A DNA stretch of 64,000 nt, from positions 345,142 through 409,141 of the forward strand of contig BCIK01000005.1 of assembly GCA_039545295.1 (NCBI GenBank), given 5' to 3'. The stretch comes from Udeniomyces pyricola. Taxonomy: Eukaryota > Basidiomycota > Tremellomycetes > Cystofilobasidiales > Mrakiaceae. The notes below the pieces were generated by a model. The model ran no database searches and was not told where the DNA came from. It worked only from the letters and a program-made list of their open reading frames with translations. Position 1 is the first letter of the stretch, and each line of letters opens with the position of its first letter. This document shows positions 1 to 18,744 of this stretch, piece after piece. The position numbers and the translations under genes were made by a program.

Positions 1-73
1 GTAACTTGATAGCACCATTGAACCCACAGAGACATTCGAAATTCTGACGCGGTGATACGTCCGAGCAGATTGA

Positions 74-921
74 ACGTGTTCTACCTCATGCTTGAGAAGA
101 TCCAAAGCTTTGCCGACGGTAAATACGACCTCGCTAGGTCCGACGTCGATGCCATCTATGACGAGGCTGTCGGAGATGTTCCAGAGAGACTCGAGGCGCT
201 CCAGGTCGTTCAGAGGCAGGTTTCGACTGGTCCGTACTCATTCAACCCCCCCCCCCCTTTGCTGGTTCTCGACTGTCTTACTGGTCTCAAACTGACGTCA
301 AGTTGCTTTCCGTGGCCTTATCAGCTAAGCTCATGTCTCAACACGGTGGTGGCTCCCTCGGTCGAGCGTCTTCTTCCGCTTCGGCTTCGACCTTGGGTCG
401 CTCTCCCTCCGCCGTCAAGGCTCCCGCTCCCGTTCGAACTCCATCGTCATCATCCAAGTTTGTTGCGGCTCCTCCTTTGGGTCGAACTGTCGCAGCTCCT
501 CCTGCCTACTCCCCTCCGCCGGGCTCTTCTGCTGCCGCTGCTGCCGACAACGCCTACGCTACCTCCGCGACGAAGCGGGCACCTCCCCCTCCCCCACCAC
601 TTAAGGCCAAGCCCAGCTTTGGCCAAAAGTTCGTCGTGGCTCTGTTTGATTTCGAGGCTCAGGTACGTTAACGACTTTTCTTCATCATCGGTCGTGATTG
701 TCCATCGTCATTGCTTTCTTGACCGGTGCTCGGCTCTTGGATCATAAAACTCAATTGACAGTGATCTTTCCTTTCCTTTCCAGGCCGCGGGAGATCTTGG
801 CTTCTCGACAGGAGATAGGATCGAACTCATCGAGAGGACTGCTAGTTCGGAGGATTGGTGGACAGGCAAGCTCGACGGTAGACAAGGTGTCTTCCCAGGT
901 AACTACGTCCAGGAAGCTTAG
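74..921 (+). CDS. Amphiphysin-like BAR-SH3 adaptor, 3' part (RVS167/HOB1-like)
   Basis: This is the C-terminal part of a gene that begins before the window. The window opens on what looks like an intron (donor GTAACT at base 1, acceptor CAG near 73). Exons then read about 74-213, 330-662 and 784-921. The first exon encodes the end of a BAR-type helical domain ([20 protein letters not shown]), as in fungal Rvs167/Hob1 proteins, which bind curved membranes and act at endocytic actin patches. The second is a Ser/Pro/Ala-rich linker with a poly-Pro stretch. The last is an SH3 domain: ALFDFEAQ, then [19 protein letters not shown], stop TAG at 919-921. The ALYDY-like, WW and PxNYV elements are all present. 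The intron at 214-329 contains a 12-C run (246-257). Family assignment rests on the short BAR fragment plus SH3; another BAR-SH3 protein is possible. Confidence 0.75.
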
Positions 922-1176
922 ACGAGCGAAACAACAAGTCGCTTTTCTGCCGGTTTTTTTTTTGTTATGCCTTCTTCCCCTTTCCCCCTTTTTCCCCCTT
1001 ACCTCTGATTCCGGTTTGACATCTCGTCCTTTATTCCCGCTATGATCCATGTCGTTTCACACGAACTGACTAGATAGGGCGAGAGAAAGAGAGAGAGGTC
1101 TGTCTTGTCTTTGTGCAACCCTTTTTTCCATATATGTTTCACAAGAACAAAAAGCATTCAGTTGGCCTGCCGCTGC

Positions 1177-8084
<6,908 letters not shown>

Positions 8085-8908
8085 CTGCAGTGGAGATTAG
8101 GGAGCTAGGAGTGAGACACAATACGTTGTTTGAAGTATCGTCAAGGAGAGAAGGCAGAGACGTTGGCCGGTTGGAACAACGCTAGATCTTCGATTCGGCA
8201 GGGCCGGTACGGTGGAACGATTCGACGGTCAACGCCGAGCGAGCAAGAAGCTATGAAGCCGGCTCATCATCGAGGCCACCAATCGATCGGCCAGGTCCGG
8301 TTTGACCAAAATATTAACCATGTATGTATGCCATGATTACACTAGCTAGACGAAGGTCGATCAGTACACATCGTACGTGGGTCACTCAATCATTCTTCAT
8401 GGTCCTAGACAATGTATGAGACATTAAAGTCGCGTCAGGCCAAAGGATGTATCGAGAACCCGGCCTCTGCGTACATTGTGCGCGTTTGGGTCAACTTTTG
8501 AACCAGGTACATATTGTTTGAATCAAATTGAATTGGACATGTATGCATTCGTTCGTAAAGCCGGCTCAGATAAATCGTTCAAGATTCGGACATGCGCCAA
8601 TCAACGCTAGTCAAGTTGCTTCGAAGCTCGGTGCAGCTGAAAGAAAGGACGTTCTGGACATGCATCATATATAGTATATCAAGACTGTTATTAAAGCAGA
8701 GATCCATGCAGGATCGTGTGCCGCTACTTACGCATCAACATCAAATGTTGCTGTCGTCGTCGACACCCTGTTCGTTGACCTCCTTTGTGGCCGTGACAGA
8801 AAAGGCCAGACAATCTTGTTCTTGTGTTCCATAGCTGTCATACCCATCCATATCGCTTTCGACCAAAGTGGGAGAAGGATGGTTGACTTTGGTTAGAGTG
8901 CGTCTCGA
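8085..8908. other. Intergenic region upstream of the ABC transporter
   Basis: This stretch lies between the 5' end of the ABC transporter and the 3' end of the next minus-strand gene, so it should hold the transporter's promoter and 5' UTR. The bases just before the transporter ATG read, on the minus strand, as a pyrimidine-rich run ending CTGCAG, which could be a splice acceptor; a short upstream exon may therefore lie here. I see no open frame that looks like protein, no RNA gene and no repeat. Confidence 0.4.
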
Positions 8909-9740
8909 TCAGGCAATGAAGGCGTTGAGGAGACGTCGGTTGGTGGCTGGCGAATCACCATCAAAATCGAAACCATCATCAGCAGGAGAGGTCCTGATAT
9001 GTTTAGAAAAGACAGGTTCAAGCAAACATAACTCAACAGAGATCAGCAAGTCTAAGGTTCAAGATAGTCAAGTTATGAAGGTTATGAACCACACTTACAG
9101 ACTCTGGTCAACGATTCCGAAATCATGTCCCTCATAGGATAGTCGTCGTGAAATCTCGGAAGAAAGACCACCTTACCAACCTCGCCATCCTTCTCGACGA
9201 CATGCTCAAATAATGATTCGAATCCCTGACTCCGTAATGTCAACTTGACCTGCAGATGTAGATGGATACACACACTCACCAGCAGAGAGAGATTCAGATC
9301 CAAACAGGAAAAGCGACTTGACCAGCACTGCAAATGGCGTTCTTGATCTCCTCGTCGGTGAGGAATTAAGATGCCTAGGTGGTGGACTCAATCCTTGAGC
9401 TGTGCTTCGTGTACCGAGGGAAGGATCGTGTCCTGAACCCGAGCCTTGAGCAACAAAGTAGCAACGTAAACGAGGATTCAGGCATTGTCCGCCAGTAAAC
9501 GCAATCTGTCGGGACACAGTTTCCATTCTCCGTCAAGCGTACCCAGCAATAGTCGTAAATTTGCTGGGCAATCGGGATTGAGCCATTCGCGTCTGGACTC
9601 TCCTTTGGCACGTGAAGACCGAGAATGAGATCTAAGGACGACTCGGTCTGCCCGTGCTTCGAGGCCAGGGCCTCTAGAATTCTCTTGAGTGGCTCCCAAT
9701 ACTGGAGCTTCGGCTTCGATGTCGAGGTAGAGGGGAGCAT
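8909..9740 (-). CDS. Unrecognised multi-exon protein
   Basis: I do not recognise this family. The first solid exon starts at the ATG near 9740 (MLPSTSTSKPKLQYWEPL) and is open to about 9560, with a helical segment LKRILEALASKHG. Middle exons are hard to place; candidate pieces include EIKNAICSAGQ near 9340. A clear exon follows with GFESLFEHVVEKDGEVGKV and FLPRFHDDYPMRDMISESL. After an intron at about 9106-9046 the last exon reads YLLISVELCLLEPVFSKHI and ends SPATNRRLLNAFIA-stop at 8911-8909. No signal peptide or membrane span is obvious. The composition is protein-like in the outer exons, so I believe the gene is real, but the central exon structure is unresolved. It shares its upstream region (9741-10451) with the divergent plus-strand gene. 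Confidence 0.5.
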
Positions 9741-10451
9741 GGAAGGCTGAATGGGGCAAGACGATGGAATAGATTGGGGATTGGGTATCGCCAAGTTTGA
9801 TTATCAGGAAGATAGCGGCTTGAAGGGAGGCTGTATGCTGATGTATGTTGTCCCTATATATGCAGACGGCTCGAATTCCAAACTTCAGCGTTTCAGCCAA
9901 CGTTATGTACTGCATGCTGTGACGTCACCTTGCGTCACGTACCACACGTACATGTACTGTACAAACATATTTCTTAATAACGACCATGATTATGCATGCA
10001 TACATTAAGCTGATTGGATCAAGTGTATCAGTGAAGCTTTCAAAATATCGTTTGACAGAGCACGGTGGATAATTATAGACACTGATCAGTCAAATTTGCC
10101 CACTCGAGATTTGTACTTCAACACACGTGTACGCCGCGTATCACGCGCGTCAGTTGTCAGAATCATAAACACAATCGCCGACGCATCGGTATTTACCCAC
10201 TTCACCATTGCTGTCACCTAAGACCACGCGTCATATGCCATTGTTCACTCTCGCCTTGGCTTGCCCCGATCAATCCATCCTTGCACATCGACCCGCTGAC
10301 TTGATTTGCACCCCTGTGACTGCCTCAACCTCGCTCAGATATGGACTAAACGACCGAGGCCTTCCTTTGGGTTCCGCGCTTGGATCCCGTTTCCCCTTTA
10401 TCACCTCGCACTGACCCTTTTAGCCTCTGCGCCTCAATCAGAACCTGTCCG
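9741..10451. promoter_or_regulatory. Divergent intergenic region between two orphan genes
   Basis: About 0.7 kb separates two divergently transcribed genes, so both promoters should lie here. A palindromic-looking stretch of alternating CG and TA steps occurs around 10120-10150 (ACACGTGTACGCCGCGTATCACGCGCG), including a CACGTG E-box. Another GTACATGTAC-type inverted repeat lies near 9948-9960. I cannot assign either element to a known factor. No convincing open frame is seen here. Confidence 0.35.
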
Positions 10452-13400
10452 ATGGCCACAACCTGTCGACCACCACAGCGGCGACCTCTGTCTCTTGTTC
10501 ATCATCCTTCCATGCAGTCGAAGGTACCCATCATGGCGGACGATGCTCAACTCGGCTGGCTTTCATCACCTCGCTCGGCAGCGTATACGCAACCATCGCC
10601 TCAGATCGGCCCATTGGCAGCTAGCCTCCCTTTCCGCAACTTACAACACCTGCAGTTCAGTTCTACTCACCTGAGCCGCCCACCAAGCTCTTCCTACCTG
10701 GTCTATCCGGCAAATTCCGGTAGCTTCTCTCCACGCAGTGTACCTGTGCCACAACATATCGACTTCCCCTCTCCGTTGAATTCAATTACTGCATCTCATG
10801 ATCCGCTCGTCCTGCCCTCATGGGCAAAGACTCAACGCACAGACCCTGAAACCAACGCGGTACCCTCTCTCAAGCACTGTATCATTCCTTCAATCTCGTC
10901 TCCGATTCAGATCGGAAGTTCACCTAAGTTGGGGAATAGCATAGCCAGACTCAGAAGCGGGCATGACCGCAAAGCAAGCATCGGCCCCCCGCCAAAAGCC
11001 AAACTTGGAGGACCCAAAGGCGCCGAGCTGTCCCTCGACATTGTTCCCAAGAAGAAAAAGGTGATCGTTCGGCTACCAAAGACAGTTCAGTCTCAGCCAC
11101 ATGCAGAAGGGAAGGCTATTGTTTTGGACTCGGTACGGGGTCCAGCCTCAGGCTCGCCGCTTTGGGTGGCAGTCGCGGGTGTTAGAGACCCAATCGGCAT
11201 CGACGACACTGCACTGAAACATGACTTTGGCGCGCTGGACATGACCTCAAGAGATATGGATGTGACGCGAGACCGACCTTCCACGATTGATATTTATTTA
11301 CCGGGCAAGGTGGGTCACTGTCACCATCTTGACCTGGGATCGATCGCGTCACCTTCTGACACATCCCCTAGTACTTTGTTCGGCAAACCAGGCGTACTGG
11401 CGGCTCATCAAGGAGGACATCATCAACAACAAGCTCGCTGCTCTGGGATTTCCAGACATTTCACCAGTGCGTCGACTCGTTTGGTCCGGTTGTCTTCGGC
11501 GATCGCCAGCTCGCGTGCTGCCGCAGGCTGACCGACGACGGCTCTTCGTTGTCATTCATGCATTCATGACAGACGGTCAATCGACCCATCTCGCTTAGCG
11601 GTTCGACAGTGCCCGTCCCCAACATGACATCTTCTCCGACATATGCTTCAGACCTCCCAAACTCTGCTGGTTCCTACGCCTCAATCCTTGCGTCCATATC
11701 AACAGTGGACGGCCCAAACATTCCGCAAGAGTCTCGCGCAGTTAACAGTCTACAATCTCGCAGGACTTCCGTATCCGCCATTCCCAACTCGTTACAGCCA
11801 CGTGAATCACATATCCCTTCTCCGCTTCTGCAAAATGGAGTTCCAGATCATACACGCCCGCAAACTACGGATGTACCTTGCATTGTATCCTCCGACTCGA
11901 CGACACCGCTTTCTTACCCAGCCGACTCTTCAGTTTTTGACACTATGGACCTTCTAGAGCAGCCGAGAGCTGAGCGGCTGAGATCAATCTCGGACCAGCC
12001 CCAGTTCACTCCGCACCTGGTTAAGATTAAGCACCAGGCTCTTCTCAGGCGGAATTCCGAGCCGCAACTGAAAGCTCCGAATCACGAGACAGGATTTGCA
12101 GGAGATGATTACCAATCGAACTTCGTAGGTTCCTTCTCAGATAAGAGTTCAACACCTACTTGACATCCCGTTTTATGACGCCACGTGTTGATACGTCTCT
12201 ACGTCTTACCTTGTTTAGAATGAGTCACATTTCGAGCTCCCTGATGAGCGTCACTCGGTTACCTCTTCCTTCGTTTCGAATCAGTCCGGTGACGAGAAGT
12301 TCTGCTCGCCTCTTGATTCGCTTCTCGAACCGATAATTTCTTCTCGTATCTTCCCACATATACTCCGACCTGTATCCCAAGTACTCCCCAACCAGAGTGA
12401 GCTCGGACCCGGTCCTGCAGCCTCACAAGTCCCGACATCAATCGACGCGTCGCATCTTTCGTCATCGCAGCCCTCTTCATCATCCCAAGAGATCTCACTC
12501 AGCTTGGATCAATCCGCTCCTGTTCCTTCCCTACCAGCCCCACCGACCTCAAATCTCAAGTTACAATCAGCAAGATCCAGGCCTCTTCCTATCCCGCCTA
12601 ACCCCATCTCGCGAGCGACCCGGCTTGATTCATCGCCCCCACCGGCCCATCGCCCTCATACCACACTAGATAATTCTGGATTGCCACCACCTTCGTCTGA
12701 GTCCTCTATCTCGGAGACAATACTTACTTCGGAAATAAAATTCAGATCCTTCCGCATGCCCATAGGACTCGTTGATATGCAACTCTCACCCGGTTGCGAC
12801 ACAACTCACCTTGATGCATCAGGTGTGTCGCTTGCCTCATCTCATTGATAAATTCAAGACTGCTGCGGAAAAGCTTTTTTTTTTTGCGATCAGAACCTGA
12901 CACGTTGAAGCACCTCATCGTTTCCCTCAGATACCGCGATACAATTTCAGACCTATCCCCTCGTCAATTCGACTACTCAGCCAAAATCCAAAAGAACTCC
13001 GATGCCATCGTTCACCCCACCCGAAGATCTACTCGAGCCGAGCTTCGCCCCTTCACCCATGGTTTTTCGGCCTTCGTCTTCTTGTGATTCTTTATCGTGC
13101 GAAGCACACACACATGACTCAAGCCAAATTCGCGACTCCAGTCTCTCTGAACCCACCCACCTACAGTCCGCTTCGTATCCGTTGGAACTGGACAACGACC
13201 TTGTCATCGATGATGACATCGACACCCTCGTCTGTCCACGCCTTTCCCATGACCTGCGACGATCCTCTTTAGTTGATTCACCCTTCAACCAACCCAGGAC
13301 ACCACATCATATCAGCCGACATACCACAACGACATCATCTGGCTTCGATTCCCAGGACCCACGGGCACCGCTAGATGAACTCGTTCACCGTATTCAGGTT

Positions 13401-15128
13401 GTTCTTGACGACAAGCTTACTAGCCTTCGACTTTCTCAAGCCATCGGAGGCATTGTTCATCTCACCAGTTTGCATCCGGACGCTGAAAAGAGCTTGATTG
13501 AAAAGATCCAAGGTGCATATAATGTCAGACGTCATGGCAGCATCATACACCTCTGATATTGACCAAAGTGTTTGGCTTTTGACAGAGTCTCTGATCTCTT
13601 TCTGTTCACAACCTAGCGACAAGGTCCGATTAGACTCTGACCATCTCGCTCAACGCATAATTGAGAGCCTCCCCTCACGCCCACTCAGCGTCAACTCCAC
13701 TTCGCTAGATGCAATCCTCACGTCTATCTCGACCGAAGTCTCCACTCTTCATCAAACCGTCACTTCCTCCCTTAACGCTACCTCGACCCTAAATCAGTCC
13801 CTCGATGCTTGTCAAACTGCACTCGCTCTCTCTCGTACAGAACGAGACCGCCTGAGTCACGAACTCGAATCCGTCAAGGCGGCATCGACTCTTCAGGTTG
13901 CTGAGATAGAGTCTTTGAAGGAGGAGCATCTGCAGCATCTCAGGTGGAAGTTAGAATTGGACGCGAAAAATGATGCCTTACGGTCCCTAGAGCACCAAGT
14001 TTTGACTTCAACTTCCGAGAGAGACACGGCAATAGGACGGGAGGTATTGTACAAGGAAGAGCTCAAGAATGTAACTTCTAGCCTGACCGATATGGTTTCC
14101 AAGGTTCGTGCACTGCACCGATCTGAATCTGGCTTCCAGACTCATATTGATTGGGTTTGGCATCCGAACAGATCAATAAAGCAGAGGTCGAAATCGATGT
14201 CACTCGACATTTGTTATCCACCGTCGAAGCCGCTTGGGCATCCTTTCAAGCGTCGACCACAACTCAACTTCAGGACATAATGAAAGAGTCATCTACGGCT
14301 GCACGTGCTCAGATAAAACTCGAATCGATGAATATCAAGGTTACCGAGCTGACTCATGAGATGAGCCGTTTGGAGAACCAGGTCAGTTGTTCTCGGGTCT
14401 CTATAATTCCTAGCGCGTCTGTCGAACTAATTTATCCACTCTAATCCAACAGAACGCCGTCCTATCTGCCACTAACGTTTCATACCAAGAGCTACAAGCT
14501 CAACTACATCGACGTATAGATAAACTAGCAATCCAACTGCAGCACGAAGAGGAGCTGGTACAACTAAGGAAGCTTCTTGATAGCAAGGACACTGCTATCG
14601 CAGATGCCAAGGTACACTGATGCGCTGAAGTCCGCTCAAGACCAATGAAAACGCACAGATCCGCTAATCATCCGCTTTTGACATCGATCTTAGAACCTCG
14701 CGCTATCTCTTCGATGGCGACTTGCCGACGCCGAGCGTCTTCTGCAGAACGCCGAGCCGACACTTTCTCGCTCTCATCCTGTGCTCCAACGAACTCCTCA
14801 CATGGACTCTAGCGTTATTTCAATCCCTAAACCTCATCTCACCGCTGCTCACTTCCAGACCCAAATTCTCACCCCTCCCATAACCGACAAGCGACCTTTG
14901 CCATACTATCACCATCCTTCCTCACCATCTGATCGATCCACGACGCCTAGCCGACTCCTCTCATTCTCTAGCGATCAAACCAACCCGGCTCTTGGGCTTA
15001 GGTCTTGGCCGGAGCCCATGTCGGGTTTCCATGAGGGACCGTGGCCAAAGGTTAGAGGGGCCTACATCATTCGCCGGCCGAGCACTGTCAAACCGCCTCA
15101 GACGCAGAACGGCTGGTGGGGAGAGTAG
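10452..15128 (+). CDS. Long disordered / coiled-coil orphan protein
   Basis: Unrecognised. The most upstream in-frame ATG I can support is 10452 (MATTCRPPQRRPLSL); ATGs at 10515 and 10534 are alternatives. Exons inferred: 10452-11309, about 11393-11466, 11574-12124, 12220-12821, roughly 12995-13459, 13530-14103, 14172-14381, 14452-14611 and 14694-15128. The N-terminal part is Ser/Pro-rich with a basic block, PKKKKVIVRLPK. Across the first intron the protein reads TIDIYLPGK then AYWRLIKEDIINNKLAALGF, a compact motif unlike its surroundings. The middle is low complexity. Residues from about 13560 to 14610 are heptad-rich (LQVAEIESLKEEHLQHL, VTELTHEMSRLENQ), predicting a long coiled coil. The C terminus ends WPKVRGAYIIRRPS and NGWWGE-stop. 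A scaffold or cytoskeletal adaptor is a guess only. The introns at 13460-13529 and 11467-11573 were chosen because they keep the frame open. Confidence 0.65.
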
Positions 15129-15986
15129 AGATGAGCAGAGGTAAGGATACTGTCTGTCACGGTCAATCTTGATGTAGAAACGAGTTGACCGACTCGAAAG
15201 GAGCAGGGGTATGGAGGGTATTTCCTGATCGAGCTTGATGTGCTACTCTGTATTTATTCATGGTGAACGCATGCCCGAGTTTGAGTATGCGTCATATCTG
15301 ATGGTTGTTTTTGGTAGAAGTGCGATGCGAAAATTCTATATACTCATGACATATCGTTTGGGAGTCACGGAAAGATCACGATCGAGTGATGATACGGATT
15401 ATAGGATCAGGCGTAGTCGACATGATATACAATGTCGCGATTCTCGAATCAATCCGGCGCCGGTCCTTATCCAGATACCTAGATCGTTACGACTTTTTCG
15501 AAACGCACTCACGCACAGTACCACATGCAGCAGTCTTAACAACAGATCCGGAGCGAATAGAGTAGGAAGGGGAGGGGGGAGGGGGGTCCCGTTAAATAAT
15601 CGACGAAGAACACCATATTGCACATGAACAAGCCATTTCTGTCGTCCGCAGCCACATCTGCCCGCGAGCGTCAAAGCGTCATACTCGCTCTGGCCGAACT
15701 GACCCGCCTTCTGCATTCATTATCATTGACTTCTTCCTTCGCACGTGCAAAGATAAACACTTCAAGCCTTTTCTTTGTTTAACTTGCTGTCTACGTGAAG
15801 AGAGAGGGGAAACAAAGTCTGCTCGCCCATCCTCGCAGCAACCGTCCTCCTCTCTTCCATTCAACGCCTGTCTGCAGCTACTCATCCAACCCGACTTACT
15901 CCCCTATCCCTTTTCTCCTCAACTCTCGGCTACCACTCATCCCTTACCGACTGTTACAACTCGATCTAGGTCTGCTCCCGAACCTC
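15129..15986. other. Intergenic region with a G-rich tract
   Basis: The region lies between two plus-strand genes and should contain the 3' UTR of the upstream gene and the promoter and 5' UTR of the downstream one. A G-rich tract at 15569-15586 (G4-A-G6-A-G6) is next to a short AT-rich segment. The last 200 bases before the downstream ATG are C/T-rich, typical of a fungal 5' UTR. No coding frame is convincing. Confidence 0.4.
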
Positions 15987-17347
15987 ATGACGCTCTCTTT
16001 CAGAAGCAACCCATCCGTCGCCGGGGGTACCAAGCCCAAAAGCCACACGTTCACCTTTCGTCGGTCCGCTACGCTGTCCAAGATCAAGGCAAGGGGAGGT
16101 ATCAAGCTCGCTATCGAGACCGACGGGGCATCTATGGTACGTGCATCCATATATAATAAGCAGCTAGCAGTGTTGAAGGAATAACAAAATTCGATCGTGG
16201 GCCCAGGCTGATCATATGTAGAATCATCAATCACCCGCTTCAACACACCTGACAGCAACGAACTATCTTCGATGGTCCTCCTTCACCCCTCGCTCCATCC
16301 GATAGCGTCTCCTCCGGACGAACCTCGATCTACGGATCGAGTTCTACCTCATCCAACACAACTATCACCCAACTCTACTCTTCCATCATCCCATCAACCC
16401 GCGATGCGACCGAAACCACCGTTTCCCCTACGACGGCATCCGCTCGACTCCAGTTACAAATCACACCCCCAACGCCTCCCCGTCGAACATCGGTTCGAAG
16501 TCCAGTAGGAAGTTGGTTCACCGTCGAAGGAAAGAAAATCTTTTCTGCTCGAAGGGTCCAGGTGGCTAGGAGTCAGCAGCAGCAGTCGCAACCTATGGGC
16601 GATCACGATACACACAATGGATTGTCGATGGAAGAGGAAATTAAGCCCACCCAAGCGGACATTACTCCGGAGGTTGAAACCACCGAGTCCAAGGGCACCT
16701 CAATCGAAGAATCAGGGGATCTAGAGAGAAAGATTCGACTCGAAGCCTTGATTCAAGCGTTAGATTGTGACGGGAACAACAACGCACCCACCCAACCCGA
16801 TGAACCCTTCACCACCGAATCCCACCTCATTTCCACCTCTCCTTTCTCGGATTCCTTCCCTCATCATCGTCCCATGCCGAGTTCAATCCAGCCAGCTCAC
16901 GAGTACGCTTCACTCCCAATGGAACGCACCTGGGCCGCCTCGAGTGTCGAGTCCTCCCCTGCTCTCTCTCTTTCCGACACATCCTCCTTCTCCGGATGCT
17001 CATCTCCAATCGTCGGCCAGTCCCCACCCCATCACCACACTCAATCCCACCTTGACCACCACATCGGACGCATCTCTCTTCGCTCAGGTGAGGACGACGA
17101 TGAAGACGAAGGCGCATCGGTCACCTTCGGGTCGAACCATCAAGGTGGCGGCGGGTTGGGGTGGGAAAGTCGATGGGCAGGAATTGGAAGGAAGGCCGAC
17201 AAGGAGGCAAAGGAGGAAGCATCGGAAGGTTTACAATTGTTGTTTGGGAACGAAGGGACCTTGTCGAAAGCGAGTGGGAAGGGTAAAGGAGAGGCTATGA
17301 CGGTCGGTCGAGCGGGTGGTAAGAAGGTTAGACTCGGATGGATATAA
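15987..17347 (+). CDS. Disordered orphan protein, two exons
   Basis: Unrecognised. Exon 1 starts at ATG 15987 (MTLSFRSNPSVAGGTKPKSH) and runs to 16136. It is basic, with FRRSATLSKIKARGGIKLAI. The donor GTACGT at 16137 is joined to an acceptor TGACAG at about 16255, giving ASM then QRTIFDGPPSPLAPSD. The second exon is open to the stop at 17345-17347. It includes a short, more ordered segment, GSWFTVEGKKIFSARRVQVA, then long Ser/Pro/His-rich and acidic stretches, and ends KKVRLGWI. The basic N terminus and the GSWFTVEGKKIF block look like the only parts likely to be conserved. No membrane span or signal peptide is visible. Function unknown. Confidence 0.6.
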
Positions 17348-17582
17348 GGCCGGATTGATCAGGGAGTTTCAATCAGTTTCTTCACGACCGGTAACGACTT
17401 TAATGGTTCCCAGGTTTCTAGGGTTTTATGATTCAATGGACAATGTTTTGGCCTAAAAATAAATCGACAGATCAGTTGTGACAAGCCAAGGACTATATAC
17501 GAAGAAAAGAACAGGTTAAGATGGCATGGTTATCGATACAGCTGCGAGCAGAGACGGGGGAGACTATAGACAAGTAAGAATA

Positions 17583-18744
17583 TTAAAGCTTGGATCCATC
17601 CTCCTTTGCTTCGTTTCGGACTTCGATCTCTTGAACGAGCTCTATACCGTTGTAGGGTGGCAATTCGAGTCCAAACATCTTGTCAACGTCCCTGAAACCA
17701 GAAGAGATACGAGGGAAAGAAAGGTTTGAGTGTCCAAATCAGATACGCTGAACGACTTGAGGGACGTTTGAAACCCAGGCAACAATTTCGGTCCCAAGAG
17801 CAAGACGTGCCAGTCGCGACTACGTACGGAGAGATGAATCTTCCTCCGAGCCAATGTGTCCTGCCGCCAAAGAATCGTACTCCCTCTTTGGGCGCCGTCA
17901 ATGAGATGAGCACCTCAGGTTGGAGAGGCGGGAACCCAGTCGTCGACTCGGCGAGAGGTCCAGATGAAACGTCCCACCCCTGTGATAACGAGGGAATCAA
18001 CGTCGTAGCTCAGAAACGGACCACCGTCCATTCGTCCTGGCCCGGAGCAGTAAGCGACATACAGAGGGAATATCGACCGAGAAGATGGGCTTGCCACACG
18101 CCCCAATCGATCTGAGGATGTCTCCAAAGGGCTCTCTGACAGGTGGCTTGAAGGAGAATCCAAAGAGAGCATCCAGGACGACGTGGGTGTCATTGTGAAG
18201 GTGATCTTGGAGTACAGCGAGAGACTCGCTGGTATCGGTCGGTGAGATTGGGGTCGGGAGCAAGGGAATCCGAAGATTTTTGCACTGGGTGAGAAGGGAT
18301 GACAGGAAGGGATTTTTGGATGGCTTAGGTAGGAGAATGGTTGGGTTGTACCCCATCATTGCTGTTGAATATGTTAGTGAGAAAACGATGGATGGATACC
18401 GCGGCACTGCTGCGTCAGTCTGTGGTCGTGCAACCAAGGAACGTCGAGCTAGTAGCAGCCGTCTCATAGGTGTTGGACATAGGGATCTTGACGGTGGCTT
18501 CGAACCGATCGCATCAGGACGTACCCAGATGTCTAGCCGCCACGAGGCCATCTCCTCCCTGGTTCCCAGGCCCGCACGCGACAAGTACGTTTCGCAGCGG
18601 AGAGGTGAGTGGAAAGGACTTTGCGAACGCGACGGCGCAGGCCTGACCGGCGAGTTCCATGAGCTGTTCGAGGGCAAAGGCACCCTTGGGCCCCATGAGA
18701 TATTGATCAATCTCGACGGCTGTCGAAGGAGAGATGTAACGCAT
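17583..18744 (-). CDS. NNR1: NAD(P)H-hydrate epimerase (YjeF N-terminal family)
   Basis: This enzyme interconverts the R and S forms of damaged NAD(P)HX so that the partner dehydratase can repair it. Four exons: 18744 to about 18527 starts MRYISPSTAVEIDQYLMG and has the family block LEQLMELAG plus the nucleotide-binding loop GPGNQGGDGLVAARHL. The next exon, after an intron of about 150 nt, carries YNPTILLPKPSKNPF, the Asp-containing VVLDALFGFSF and the metal-site segment ending VDIPS. The third gives GWDVSSGP, LISLTAPKEGVRFF and HWLGGRFIS. The last encodes DVDKMFGLELPPYNGIELV and stops TAA at 17585-17583. Length and motif order match the single-domain eukaryotic epimerase (NAXE/NNR1), without the ADP-dependent dehydratase fused. 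No clear mitochondrial presequence is seen, though an alternative upstream start could add one. Confidence 0.92.

Noticed and set aside
11574..11608. A 34-nt intron in the long orphan gene
   Set aside because: A longer intron (about 11467-11573) with a normal donor and acceptor gives a continuous frame, so the ultrashort one is not needed.
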